The notes: generated by a model not told the origin, from the letters alone. DNA of 64,000 nucleotides from Paraspadella gotoi (GCA_051294375.1 CM119265.1:11347818-11411817), one strand, 5' to 3'. Positions 9,369 through 19,940 are shown, numbered from the stretch's first letter. A program made the numbers and translations.

Positions 9369-10495
9369 CTTAAAAAAAATTCAACATTTTTCTAATAGAG
9401 ATTTCCATTTGAATCTGACTGCCCAACTTTACAAACGAGCCTGCAAGAAATTCCGGTAGAAAACAGTTGTAAAAACACACTATTCCGATAGCTTTGCATC
9501 TCAAGAGTTCGTTCCTTTCTTCTTGTGGCATTTGATAAAGATTTTACTATCAAACAAGCCAGGGGAAATGGACTACTCGTCTCTGGAGGATTTTCATACC
9601 TCATTTTTACTATAGAAATGAAAGGGAAATTTAGCTTTTTTAAAATTATTAACGGGATTACGGTATATTAGCATTATAAATGATACTTCAAATTATGAGA
9701 TTCCAAAAGCCTTGTCCCTAGAGCTCGTTCTATTTTTCTTTTTATTATTGACCAATTTTTTCATATTAAACCAACATGGTAAAGTGAATTGGTCCAGTTT
9801 TCATCGCGAAATTTTTATTTAAAAAGAAATTAAAAGGAAGGTTAAGAGAAAAAAACTTATTTTTCCTAATATCTTTTGAAGGAACAAAGATAGAGGGATG
9901 GCAATAGTACCAAAATGAAGCCATAATCATAGGGCACATACAAGATTCAATTTTAGAATTACTTTTGCTGAAACCTCCTTACAGGGTGAGTGTCAAACCA
10001 AGTCAAAATTATAATGAATTTTAAAACTATTGACACCCCATAAGAATAAATGAAAATTTAATTCTTTTTAATGATTCTGAAAGAAAAAAGGCTAAATTGT
10101 ACTTTAGTAAAACTTTAAAGTTTTTTGGATAAAGAAAATGTAAATTTTTTGTCACTTAAATAATTGCTTGTCTGATTTTACAAGCGTGCTTACAAAATTT
10201 TACAAAATATTATTCACCCCATCACAGTCTAAGTATTTATCTTTCTTTTCCACCAGCAAAAAGTAAACATTATCTTATTTTAGAGAACAGGGACGTTTAC
10301 TGAAAGGAGCCAGAAGATGTTTAACTTCTTCACTTTAATCTTAGTTTTCAATAATAAAATAGGCGAATTTTTTAATTACTCAACTTTCACAGGCTTCACA
10401 AGACATTACACTTTCACAATATCCCAATGTTAATGTAATGTATTATATTTTTTTACCTAGAAATTACAAAAGATTAGAAAGTTGTGGATTCCTTT
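9369..10495 (+). repeat. Repeat family D, copy 2 (more diverged)
   Basis: It follows the same order as 745-2078, from CAACATTTTTCTAATAGAGA to GAAAGTTGTGGATTCCTTT, with scattered substitutions and lacking the last ~150 bases. Confidence 0.8.
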
Positions 10496-11125
10496 ATCAA
10501 AATGTCTCTCTATTACATTTTTACAAATGTTTTTAAGATTGCTTATCAAATTTTTAAATCAATATTATTGCAGTCGTTTAGGCTGCAACTCTTCAAATTC
10601 AGTATTGATTCATTGTAGCTCAAATTTCTTTACCATCTATTTAACTGAAGATTTAGTTCATGACCGGAAAACCAACAGAGTAACAAGATTAATTGTTTAA
10701 TTCTCCCCTTCTAAATTATCCCTTACTGTGTTTTAACTTCTTACCTAGAATTTTTTAACAATCAGATTAAAAAACTAATCTTTAAAAAATGTGCTTACCC
10801 ATTTAACTTAACAATTTTTGTTATTTAAAAAAAATGATTGAAAACAGAATGTTTACACAAAAACGCGCTCATTAGAATCTCCCCCACCTTCTTTTCTTGC
10901 CTAAGATATTTTTTCTTCAAGAAGAGTCCAACGGTTTGAGCTGCAACTCTTCGTTTTTAACTTCACTTCGTCAAGAAAGTTAAATTCTAAACTCATTAAA
11001 CATTTACATAAAGTAAAAAGTCAAATTGAAATAAATTCGATAAGTTTTTTAACTCATAAAAATAAAAGTATAAAAACCCGTCTGGAAAATGTGTAGAGTA
11101 GTTTATTTTAGACTTATTAGTGATA
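10496..11125. other. A/T-rich spacer with a fragment of repeat R
   Basis: 10862-10990 (CGCTCATTAGAATCTCCCCC, TTCTTCAAGAAGAGTCC, GTTTTTAACTTCACTTCG) is a diverged piece of the R repeat seen at 29498, 30309 and 34552. Nothing else is recognised. Confidence 0.6.
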
Positions 11126-11127
11126 AA

Positions 11128-11755
11128 CCAAGTATGTATGTATTAAGGCGTAGTGAAAGTTAATAGGAAAAATTCTAAAAGTCAATTATGAACAACATAC
11201 TATCAGTGAACATTAAATTGGTAAAAAAAAATTAATTTTATGTTTTTTAATTTTTTGCAGTAGGATATTATATATAGTACTATCCTTATAAATCGAAAAA
11301 TCTCAAAATGGGCTTTTCTTAATTTTGATTGCAGATTTGAATTCCTCGTCAAAAATTGATAAAAGAAAATATAAATCATTTTTTAAAATTCTTCATTAAG
11401 TGGGTTAAAAATTAAAAAAAAAACAATATTTAATATATAAAAGTTAATTTCAGCTAAAATATAGCTTTTTTAATTTTGACTCACTTAATGAAGGAATTTT
11501 TCAAAAGAGTTATATTTCTTTTATATCAACTTTTATGAACAAATCCAAATCTGCAAAAAATTGTAGAAAAACTGTTTTGAAATTTTAACATTTATTGGTT
11601 TAGTATTAGTATAAAATATGGCCTACTGCGTAAATTTTAAAATTTATTAATAAATTTTTTTATATATAAATGTTCATTATATAATATTGCGTTCTCATTA
11701 GAATTTTAATTAAAGTAAATTTAGAAATTTTACTACGCCTTAGTATTATGTACCA
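11128..11755. mobile_element. Foldback (MITE-like) element
   Basis: The ends are inverted (ATTAAGGCGTAGTGAAA versus TTTTACTACGCCTTAGT). The inner halves also pair (CATTAAGTGGGTTAAAAATT versus AATTTTGACTCACTTAATG), so the whole ~620 bp can fold on itself. No coding sequence is present. TAAGGCGGGCC-type motifs at 13717 and 21805 may be related ends. Confidence 0.65.
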
Positions 11756-12059
11756 AAGGAAGAATTAAATATAAGAAGTAGAAATTGAGCTTACTGTAAG
11801 AATCAGTTTTAAGTAAAAATTTAGTTGTAGAAATTTAGCTTACATTAAAAAAATATTTTTCTCTTGAAAATCTAGTTACCGAAGAAAAAATTTTAAATTT
11901 TATATGAACATTTTATGTAGATTTTAAAAGTTTTTCGATTATTTTTCAATAGAAAACCTCTTACAAGATATGAGAAAATGATTAAGATACAGTAAATTAA
12001 GATTTTTTGAAATTGAAAGGATAGATTTGAGAGATGAGTTAGTAAATGAGGCATGATCG
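11756..12059. other. A/T-rich spacer
   Basis: Nothing is recognised beyond a ~90-base match (TTAAATATAAGAAGTAGAAA, then TTGAGCTTACTGTAA) to 29066-29110. Confidence 0.5.
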
Positions 12060-12345
12060 ATGAGGCCGGGTCATTGGCATGTCATAGGCTGAGATGACAG
12101 TTGGATTGAGCTTGTCATGGATGCGTCAGGAAGAGTTCCCTGCGGGAAGAGCCCAAGTGCTATTCGAATGTCTCTCTGGCCTGATACGCCTGCCGACTGC
12201 CCTCTTCTCGCCTGCTGGCGAGGCGGGCGGTTGTCCGTTCTTGCCGCTTTTGCGACAGGAGTGTCGGGCTCCTCTCCCTCCTCCTGTAGCCGCCGTTTTG
12301 GGCGGCGCTCATTCCACAGAGGAAGGGACTGAGTTGCTACATTTA
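12060..12345 (+). other. Unexplained G/C-rich island
   Basis: An abrupt ~280-base G/C-rich patch in A/T-rich DNA. Two overlapping + frames stay open through most of it but neither resembles a known protein. Its first ~60 bases (GGGTCATTGGCATGTCA) echo 41778-41820 (GGGTCATTGGCGCGTCA), which points to a repeat rather than a gene. Confidence 0.45.
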
Positions 12346-12524
12346 TATATCATAAATATATCACAATTTTAATTATATAAATATATTTTTAATATTAAAA
12401 TATATTATATATTATAATATAAAATAAATATTAATTATAATAAAAATATAAACTATATAATTTAAAGAATATATTATGAATATTTAATTTCTTAAATTTT
12501 AATTTTATATATAGTAATGGAGCC

Positions 12525-12699
12525 GGAGTTGGAGCCGGAGCCGGAGCCGAGTTGAAATTTTTGCTGGAGCCGGAGCCGGAGCCGAAAAAAAATTTTGCTT
12601 GGAGCCGGAGCCGGAGCTGGAGCCGGAAAAAAATTTGGCCTGGAGCTGGAGCCGGAGCCGGAGCCGAGACAAAATTAGGTCGGCTCCACATCCCTGGTT
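12525..12699 (-). mobile_element. hAT-like terminus with GGAGCC array (right end)
   Basis: A degenerate GGAGCC/GGAGCCGG array ends in GGCTCCACATCCCTG, the reverse complement of the start of the element at 17063 (CAGGGATGTGGAGCC). CAGGG ends are typical of hAT transposons. The array has three blocks separated by AAAATTT-type spacers. The adjoining base begins the interrupted half of a family A repeat. Confidence 0.55.
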
Positions 12700-13170
12700 T
12701 AAATGGAAAAAACTGAAAAACATATTTCACTATTTGAACACCAATTACTCATGAGTGGATGGGGAGATTGACTTAAAATTTTGTGTTTTGGTAGAAAAGT
12801 GTGTGATTAAACTGGAAATCAAGTTTCCATGGAATCGTTTGAGTGGAAATGGAAAAAAACAAATAACCTGTTTCATTAATTGATTATGCTTCTTTTTCTT
12901 TTTCTTTTAAATGTAAATGCAAGATGTATTAATTAATCAAATAATTAATCAGTTAATTAATCAATTAGTCAATTAATTAATCAATTATTAATAAATCTGT
13001 CAATTAATCAATCAAAACAAACATTTCGGATCAAATTGCCTAATTAATTAAATAATTAACTTGAATAAATTAATTATTAATTAATTATTAATTAATTAAT
13101 TATTAATTAATTAATTACCGATAATGATCGTGGGCAGATCCAACATTGTTTGCTCAAACTTGTTAAAAAT
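12700..13170 (+). repeat. Repeat family A, copy 3 (right half only)
   Basis: It starts mid-element at GTTTAAATGGAAAAAAC, immediately after the hAT-like terminus, and runs through the TTAATTAATT tracts to the end motif GGGCAGATCCAACATTGTTT / GCTCAAACTTGTT. Confidence 0.8.
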
Positions 13171-13978
13171 TGATTCTGATAAAGATTAAAAAGTTAAATA
13201 AAAGTTAGTACTACAAATTTCAAAAAATTTAATGATAAATGGGTTAAAATTTGAAAAAAACTTTAAAGAATCATTAGCATCATTCATTAAATTTTATAGT
13301 TCTTGTTAATTTTCATAGATAAATCATTAAAATTTCAAAAAGTTGTATTAATAACCTTCATCTAACTTTTCAAGTTTTATCAGAATCCATTAAAAAATAT
13401 ATAAATTTATTAAAAAAATTTTTGACATTATATAGTATTCGGATAATATAAATTAGCTTCCATGCGTTTAACTAAAAGATATTTTAAATTTTTTTTGATT
13501 TTCACGATCTTTAATAAACACATTAACAATATTTATACCGGACTTCTGTTAGTTTGTAACCTGTTTCGCCCTAATAAGTATATTCTAAGATGTTCAGTGT
13601 AAACTATGAATGCGCATTTCATTAGTTTCATTTCATTAGTATCTTACTTGAAAGAATCTTGGCTTGACATCGGTGACTCGCGATGTAAACTATGTCTTTG
13701 ATATATGTATAGTTAGTAAGGCGGGCCAAAATTAATCTATTTATATAGTAATAAAATCATTTTAAATGCTTCCGTGCGCTAATCAATAAGATAAATTTTA
13801 AAAATTATTTTTATTTATTCAACAGTCATTTAACCATTATTTATTTGAGAGAACTTCTAGTTTTCAACCTGTTCCGGCCTAATAGTAGGAGTAGCCTAGC
13901 GAAAATTTAAACATTTTTTTAAAAATTTGAATGGACAAAAAAATTTAATATTACTCCATACTAACTAATTTTTTGCTG
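13171..13978. other. A/T-rich spacer before a gap
   Basis: No gene or repeat family is assigned. The 10-N run 13979-13988 follows. Confidence 0.5.
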
Positions 13979-13988
13979 NNNNNNNNNN

Positions 13989-15110
13989 AAAGCTGCCTGT
14001 TCCAAAAATCAGGAATCCATTACATCAAAAGTGACATATATAGATAGAGCAATAAAAAACGAATCGAATGGTGGTCACCTATGATTTGTAGCTTTAAAGC
14101 TAGTTAAGAAAAATGTGTTTATTGTCAATGCTGATTTTAAATGAGGACTTGAGCTTTCCCCTTTATTCATCTGAAGCTGTCATTTGGGTTGACGACTTTT
14201 CTGAGGAGAGTCAAAGTTAGTTTCGACAGGTGATTAGAGGGCATTGGTTGCTTATTGCCTTTCCAGAGGTCTCCCTCTGTCTCAGCGAGCGGAGACGGGG
14301 GAGTCATTGTGCGTCCGTGGTGGTTGGTATCATCTACCACCATGATTTAGAGAAGGTTCAAAGGTTCAAGAGATTGACTTTTTCTTTATTCACTTTTTTA
14401 TTTTTTTTTGTTTTTAAATTGAGTTTGAAATAAAGATGTAGTCTTTTACAACAACGATTACATTTAATGTTTTTTTATAATGTCTTTACACCATATTTAT
14501 CTATTATAACAATATATATTGGTATTATTGATTTAGGTATCTGACATAAAATAAAATGAAAGTTCATCAGCCATATTAACATCAAAGTTAAAGTAAAAAA
14601 GCTTGCGCGTCTGCATAATTAAACAATATCTAATAACTAAATAAAATATTTAAATTAAACTTTTAAAATAAATGATAAAAAAGAACATGTAACATATCTA
14701 GCGAATTTATAAAATTAGTTCGTAGCTTTAGAACTAATATTTAGCTGTTTTTGGTAACTTCCAGTTTGTAAAAGTAGTTTTTCAACATAATAAGCACCTA
14801 AAACTATTTTTTTAATATATTAACTAACTTGCAATGCAATATTCTAGTCAGGAATGAACTAATTATATTAGAAAATTAAATTTAAATAGAACTTGTTCAT
14901 GAAATCTACGAATATATGTGAATTTTGACGCTCGTGACACTTGGGCGCTCCTGGGAAGGGCCAAGAATTTTAAAAAGTCTAACAAAAGTCATATATTCAG
15001 ATAGAACGGAAAAAAAGGAAAAGAATGCCGTTCTCCTGAGATTTCTATTTTAAAAAAAATCGGATTTAAATGTGTCTCCTCCATAGTATGGAGTTCATAC
15101 CCCATATATT
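13989..15110. other. Spacer, nothing firmly recognised
   Basis: A moderately G/C-rich patch at 14150-14350 has an open + frame with no recognisable protein. The rest is A/T-rich. Confidence 0.45.
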
Positions 15111-15114
15111 AATT

Positions 15115-15209
15115 TTTTAATATTTATTTATAAATAGAATAGGCTAAACATTTTTTTTGGATTTTTTTATTTTTAAGATAAGATTCAGGTAGCTTGCAAA
15201 AGTTGTCTA
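15115..15209 (+). repeat. Repeat shared with 28490-28605
   Basis: Both copies read AATATTTATTTATARATAGRA, then GGATTTTTT-like runs, TTTTTAAGA, AGATTCAGRTAGCT and AAAGTTGTCTAC. Here the tRNA-Leu-like sequence begins right after the final GTCTAC. Confidence 0.65.
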
Positions 15210-15244
15210 CGGAGGCGTGGGTTCGAATCTCACCGCTGCCACCA
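15210..15244 (+). other. 3' half of tRNA-Leu with CCA end (or long primer-binding site)
   Basis: CGGAGGCGTGGGTTCGAATC followed by TCACCGCTGCCACCA equals the variable arm, T arm, acceptor strand, discriminator A and CCA of a eukaryotic tRNA-Leu. The 5' half is absent. Animal tRNA genes do not encode CCA, so the sequence passed through RNA. Read on the minus strand it is a primer-binding site (TGGTGGCAGCGG...) directly after LTR-like sequence. Confidence 0.75.
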
Positions 15245-15635
15245 CAAATAAGTAAATAGACAGGGATTTCGAGACGAAATCAAAGTGGATTTTATTTCTT
15301 CAGAAAATAGACAATAATACAAGACGGTGTCAATTTTCGGGCAGAATGAATCAGTACAGGTTTTGGTTCCCTTTTATATAGTGCAAACGGATCGGAGGTA
15401 AGGGTAAAAAATCCTTGGCAGAAGGAAGCCCATCTGACCATTGGCCGGTGCCATTTGTTGCCTCGACCAATGAGAATGTTCCATTCTGGTTCCGGGTTTT
15501 TCTGGTTCCTGGTTTTCCCCGAGTCGCTGATCCGATTTCGACTTTGGGGTTCTGATTCCTCTGCGATGATATAATTCTTTTTTCAATATTTTTATCATAA
15601 GTGGGTAAAACAAAAGAACACTATTTATAATCATA
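15245..15635 (-). mobile_element. Probable solo LTR of an LTR retrotransposon
   Basis: On the minus strand this segment has a TATA box (TATATAAAAG, 15380-15371), about 125 bases of R/U5-like sequence and then the tRNA-Leu complement at 15244. That is the order LTR then primer-binding site. The upstream part is less A/T-rich than its surroundings. LTR ends (TG...CA) are not clear and no second LTR or coding region is found, so the call rests on TATA plus the adjacent tRNA match. Confidence 0.5.
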
Positions 15636-15636
15636 G

Positions 15637-16330
15637 GAGTAAGCTCTGACGAAAAAAGTCTGAGGTTTTTTTAATATATTCTTTTACCGGCCATTGTAGA
15701 ATGATAGCAATATTGCTATTGTTAAGTTTAAAAAAACCCGACGATAAATATAGAAAATATTAACCAAAATCTTCAGAAAATCCACCCCTTCTTTGGAAGA
15801 TTTTCGCCATAGAAGATTTTTCCCGAATCTGAATCCCGGTTGAAAACTCTTAGAATTCCGATCGTTAGCTCCTCTTTTACTTTTACTTTAAATAAAAATT
15901 TCACCAAACTTTACCATGATCGTATCATATTAAAATAACTAAATAAAATGTAAAGAAAAATTTTGAGAGCCCTTCAGACATATGGCAATCGGATTCCTGA
16001 ATTTGAAGTTTATTGTAAAATGACAACATACCTTAAATGTATTGAAGTTGAGAAATGCCTTTATTTTATAAATAAAAATTGCGTCAAAAATATTTTCCTG
16101 AGCGGACCAGTCCATTTTAATTGGATGGTTTGATGTCAAAATGATTGTTATTTATCAAGAGAAAAAAAATGCGAGCCCTTCAGATGTAACAGGATCAGAA
16201 TCGAGTGTTTTTACATCTATTTTTTACCTGAATTTTTCCCAGGGGCGTTGACATTGTTTGGTAGTCAGATTTTAACGAAAATCTCCATTGAAAAAGTCTT
16301 CCTCGATTTCTAAGAACGACGTAGACTCCT
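15637..16330 (+). repeat. Repeat family C, copy 1
   Basis: This ~690-base unit runs from AGTAAGCTCTGACGAAAAAA through AGCAATATTGCTATT, GAGCCCTTCAGACATAT, GATCAGAATCGAGTGTTTTT and CCCAGGGGCGTTGACATT to TTCTAAGAACGACGTAGACT. It recurs at 23831-24510, and its last 50 bases at 21280-21318. Confidence 0.85.
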
Positions 16331-16437
16331 AATAATCATCATCATCATCTTTCGAAAATTTTATTACTTTTTCTTAATTTTGACCAAGAAAACAAGAATT
16401 TTTGAAAGTTGTAGTTATATAGGCGAAAATCTTGCTT

Positions 16438-16795
16438 AAGGTCCGGGATCACTCAATTCAAATTATAATTAGGCTAAAACCGAGCTCGGATTTCGAAAGA
16501 AGAGCTCCTGACGATTCCGAAAATGTATTCACTTTACTATTTTTTCAAAGGCGTCATCGTTTTTTCGATTTTTTTTGTACTATATAAAATAAAAGAAACC
16601 TATTTGAAGAGTTGCAGACCAAACGGTAAGGCGGTTTCTTATGAAATTTGGTATGAATTACCTTTAGGTCACAAACTCCAATTCTATGAAAAGATACTTT
16701 CAAAATTTGCCTTCCTTCATATAAAATTTGATTATTTTAATCAATTTTTTTGATTAATTCCTTGATATCTTTGAAACGAAAAACATTTTTCTATT
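16438..16795 (+). repeat. Repeat R, copy 1
   Basis: It runs from GGTCCGGGATCACTCAATTC through GGCTAAAACCGAGCTCGGAT, GAAGAGTTGCAGACCAAACG and GGTAAGGCGGTTTCT to AACGAAAAACATTTTTC. It recurs at 29684-29900, 29927-30260 and 34105-34500. This copy shows that GGCT is normally followed by AAAACCGAGCTCGG, which matters for interpreting the gapped contigs. Confidence 0.82.
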
Positions 16796-16799
16796 ATTA

Positions 16800-17062
16800 T
16801 TATAATTATAATTCACTTTGTCGGTCCGCCCCCTCAATCTTGTCGGGCATTTACTTATATCATGTCAAAACATCGAATTATGAAAAATTATGCAAAAAAA
16901 TGTCCGTCCGTCCGTCCGTCCATCCCACCTTAGCAAAAAACACCAATAACTCGTGATTGGATGGATGAATTGGAATGAAATTTTGTGTGTGGGTAGGGAA
17001 GTGTGTGATTGAGCTGGATATGAAGTTTCGATGAAATTGTCCGAGTGGAAATGAGTTTAAAA
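16800..17062 (+). repeat. Repeat family A, copy 4 (left half only)
   Basis: It runs from AATTCACTTTGTCGGTCCGC through GTCCGTCCGTCCGTCC to GAGTGGAAATGAGTTTAAAAAT and stops where CAGGGATGTGGAGCC begins. Confidence 0.8.
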
Positions 17063-17245
17063 ATCAGGGATGTGGAGCCGGAGCCGGAGCTGGAGCCGCC
17101 GGAGCCGAGCTTTTTTTGCCGGAGCCGGAGCCGGAGCCAGAATTTTTATCTGGCCGGAGCTGGAGCCGGAGCCGAAAAAAAATTTTGACCGGAGCCGGAG
17201 CTGGAGCCGGAGCCGAAATAAAAATGCCCGGCTCCAGCTCCATAA
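17063..17245 (+). mobile_element. hAT-like terminus with GGAGCC array (left end)
   Basis: It begins CAGGGATGTGGAGCCGGAGC and continues as a degenerate GGAGCC array with TTTTT-rich spacers to GGCTCCAGCTCCATAAAAAT. It mirrors 12525-12699. Frames open in the array are repeat artefacts. Confidence 0.55.
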
Positions 17246-17292
17246 AAATAAAATAAGATTATAATTATCAAATTAAATATTAAAAAAAAAAG

Positions 17293-17395
17293 AGTGATGG
17301 AGGCCTTAAACCACCAAAGCCTGTCCAAAGTCAGGGGCAAGATAGCTTATTTATTAAATGAATGGATAATTTTTATATTGGTTGTACCAATTTCA
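17293..17395 (+). repeat. Short repeat T, copy 1
   Basis: GTGATGGAGGCCTTAAACCA, then AAAGCCTGTCCAAAG, TATTTATTAAATGAATGGAT and GTTGTACCAATTTCATA. Copy 2 is at 35288-35395. Confidence 0.85.
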
Positions 17396-17884
17396 TAATA
17401 TTGATTTTTATAATTTATGAAAATTTTCAACTTACTTGTTTCACTATTTTCTATTTTTATATTTTTTGATTTTTATAATTTATATAATATCATATATTTA
17501 TTATATATAAGATTAAGTAAAATAAATAATTCTTTATTTTTAATCTATTAAATTATTATAAAATACTTTCAATTTTTTATGAAGTAAAATTTATCCCTGA
17601 ATATGCTTTGGCTTACTTAATACAGCAGTCTGATTAAAGGCAAAGCTTTTCAATAATATATTTTAAATAATAATAATAATAATAATAAAAGTTATTTTGC
17701 TTATAATTTTTTTTCCTATTATATACTTGCAATTTTTGTTACATATGGTTAAAACATATATAATTTAAAAGATAAAAAATTAAATTACTTTAATATAATA
17801 CTTTTTATTTTTAACTTTTTAATTAATGAATCCAAAAAATATACCATAAAACTTATCATATTAGTGTACTTCTTTCATAGTATT
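17396..17884. other. A/T-rich spacer with AAT microsatellite
   Basis: An (ATA)n run lies at 17667-17690. No other feature is supported. Confidence 0.55.
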
Positions 17885-18390
17885 AAGGAGATAACAGTTT
17901 TTGAATTTGAACAACAATTTTTATTGACAAAATTTTAAGTCAGGATATGTTTCGGCTCACAAGGGTTAGAGCCTTCAGCAGCAGTTTTGAAATTAACAAT
18001 TTTTTCTCTGTTAATGTTAAGTTTTGGAGAGAGAGAGAGATTTTCCAACAAAGAATAGGGTAAGAGACAGTGGCCCGATGTGAGGACAGCTGAAGGTGAG
18101 GACAGGGAAGAAGAAACCAATTTTGGTGAAAAGTCAAAAGAAGAGAGAAGGAGAGAGAGAGAGAGAAATAATATCAATACATTTGGTAATGTACAACAGA
18201 GATATAGTGGAATAAATTAAATTAACAAACTTAAAGATAAACTAATATTTAACAAAAATAAAATATATTAAATTAGTTCTAACTAAATAAATAAATAAAG
18301 TGAATTAAAGTGAAATTTGAAACGGAAGAAATAAGTGGTGAGGGATAGTTAAGTAAAGTGATAGTGAAAGTAAGTGTAAGAAAGAGCTCA
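17885..18390 (-). mobile_element. Hammerhead-bearing retroelement, copy 3 (longest)
   Basis: Order on +: GAACAACAATTTTTATTGAC, hammerhead relic (17941-17985, inverted), GA tract, TTTTCCAACAAAGAATAGGG, GTGAGGACAGCTGAAGGTGA, second GA tract, GGTAATGTACAACAGAGATA, AAGTGAAATTTGAAACGGAA, GTGAGGGATAGTTAAG, ending near GTAAGAAAGAGCTCAAAATA. The ribozyme core has CTGCTGA in place of CTGATGA, a change at an essential core position, so it is probably inactive. At about 500 bp this copy best outlines the element. A match to the end motif (AGTAAGAAAGAGCTCAAAAA) is at 44635-44654. Confidence 0.65.
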
Positions 18391-18600
18391 AAATAAGCTG
18401 GCTCCCCCGGCCGGGCAAATAGAAGATATATATATGCCTGAAAGGAATAACCATACTCGGGTATCCTGTCAATCTTTTTTTTTTATTAAGGTCGGACTAA
18501 GTGATAGACAAAAAGCATTGGTCAAGTTCAGGGTTTGAAAAGGGACTGGCCAGGAATAATGGGGATATAATAAGCCTTCCCATTCACCCTGAATGAACCC
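18391..18600. other. Spacer
   Basis: Short less A/T-rich sequence leading into the telomere-like repeats. Nothing is recognised. Confidence 0.4.
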
Positions 18601-18735
18601 AATAAAAACCCTAACCCTAATTAATTTATCTTATTTGCAATCTTGCATCATTTACCGCAGGCCATTTTTTTAGCCCTAACCCTAACCTTTTATCTCATGC
18701 CATGCTAAAACCTTAACCCTAGTATTTTAACTCTA
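18600..18735 (+). repeat. Interstitial telomere-like repeats, block 1
   Basis: Scattered CCCTAACCCTAA runs (18606-18626, 18673-18690) with degenerate CCTTAACCCTAG copies lie in the C-rich strand on +. They are the complement of TTAGGG. Confidence 0.85.
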
Positions 18736-18769
18736 CAAGTTGACACACAACAGCCCCGCCGCTAAAAAA

Positions 18770-19940
18770 ACCTTGTCATTTACAAATTTTTAAATTTTTT
18801 TTAATCTGAAAAAGTTTTTCTGTAATAAAAACCTAAATCATTTATATATCCAAATTTTATATTGATTGGTTTTGACTTGGCACTGAGCAGAGAAAGGTTG
18901 CCTTAAAAATTGTGTTTTCATTTTAAAACTTTATTTTTTCTTCAATCTGTTTTTCTAACTTTTTAACTATTTTTTTACAAAACTTTATATAAAAAGGTAT
19001 CAATATTAATATCTTCTGAAAGCTTTTAAAAATATAAAGAGATTGGCATAATTAAAAATACTGTAATATTAAAAATAGCCTATCTAGCTTTAAGATAATT
19101 ATTAAATTAAAAATTCTTAAAGAGCAGTTTTTTGAATAATTATTAAATTTTTGTTAGCTATTTTAATTTAGTTTTTCTTAAGCTTTTTTATGATACTTAT
19201 ATAAACAATAATTGGTAAGATCATATAAGTAAGAATCAGTCAGATATTTAAAAAAAAATATTTTAATATTTTATTATTTCAATTTGGATTATCTTAATTA
19301 AACTAAAGCTGGTTAGGCTTATTTTCACGTTAGAATATTCTTAAATATATTATTTTCTTCAAATTTTCAAGAGCTTTCAGAAGATATTAATATTGATACC
19401 TTTTTATATAAAAGTTTTTTATTTGGAGAGAAAACAAAAATTTGTTATTTGATAACAATGGTTTTGTTTTTATTTAAATCGGACATTTTTTTGACTCTAG
19501 GACTTCATAGTTTTTTATCAGCATTAAATTCAAAAACATTTTAGTTTTAAATATTGAGTTTGTAAATTTAAATGCTGATGAAGACTCGAAAGTTATAGAA
19601 TCGAAACATGTCCGATTTAAATAAAACAAAATTATTGTTGTCAAATAATGAATTTTCGTTTTCTCTCTAAATAATTCAAAAAAATAATAAAAGAAAGGAT
19701 TAATACAATGTAAAAGTTTTTTTAAAAAATGTTTATAAAGTTAGACGAAAAAATTGAAAAAAAAAGATTTGTTTTAAAATGAAAGACAATTTTTAAAACA
19801 ACATTTTCCTGGTCATTACCAAGTCAAATCATAACCAATAAATATAAAATTTGGATATATAAATGATTTAGGTTTTTACTATAGAAAAAATCTTTCAGAT
19901 TAAAAATATCTTCACAAGTTTGCAAATGACAATTTGAAGT
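18770..19940. repeat. Large palindrome containing an inverted hammerhead pair
   Basis: Outer arms 18775-19030 and 19680-19935 are imperfect reverse complements (AACCTAAATCATTTATATAT versus ATATATAAATGATTTAGGTT, and ATATTGATTGGTTTTGACTT versus AAGTCAAATCATAACCAATA). Inner arms pair too (ATCTTCTGAAAGCT versus AGCTTTCAGAAGAT; TTTATTTAAATCGGACAT versus ATGTCCGATTTAAATAAA). The centre is A/T-rich. It is bracketed by telomere-like blocks of the same orientation. Confidence 0.75.
19560..19632 (+). ncRNA. Hammerhead ribozyme motif in the palindrome
   Basis: Core CTGATGA (19575-19581), stem II GACTC/GAATC with one mismatch, GAAA (19603-19606), stem III ACATGT and cleavage C at 19612. Stem I pairs ATTTAAAT on both sides, with a one-base bulge next to the closing G-C pair. 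A decayed inverted partner lies at 19480-19520. Confidence 0.72.

Noticed and set aside
12431-12730. A 99-codon Pro/Ala/Gly-rich frame (APAPAPA)
   Set aside because: Translation of the GGAGCC array at a transposon terminus.
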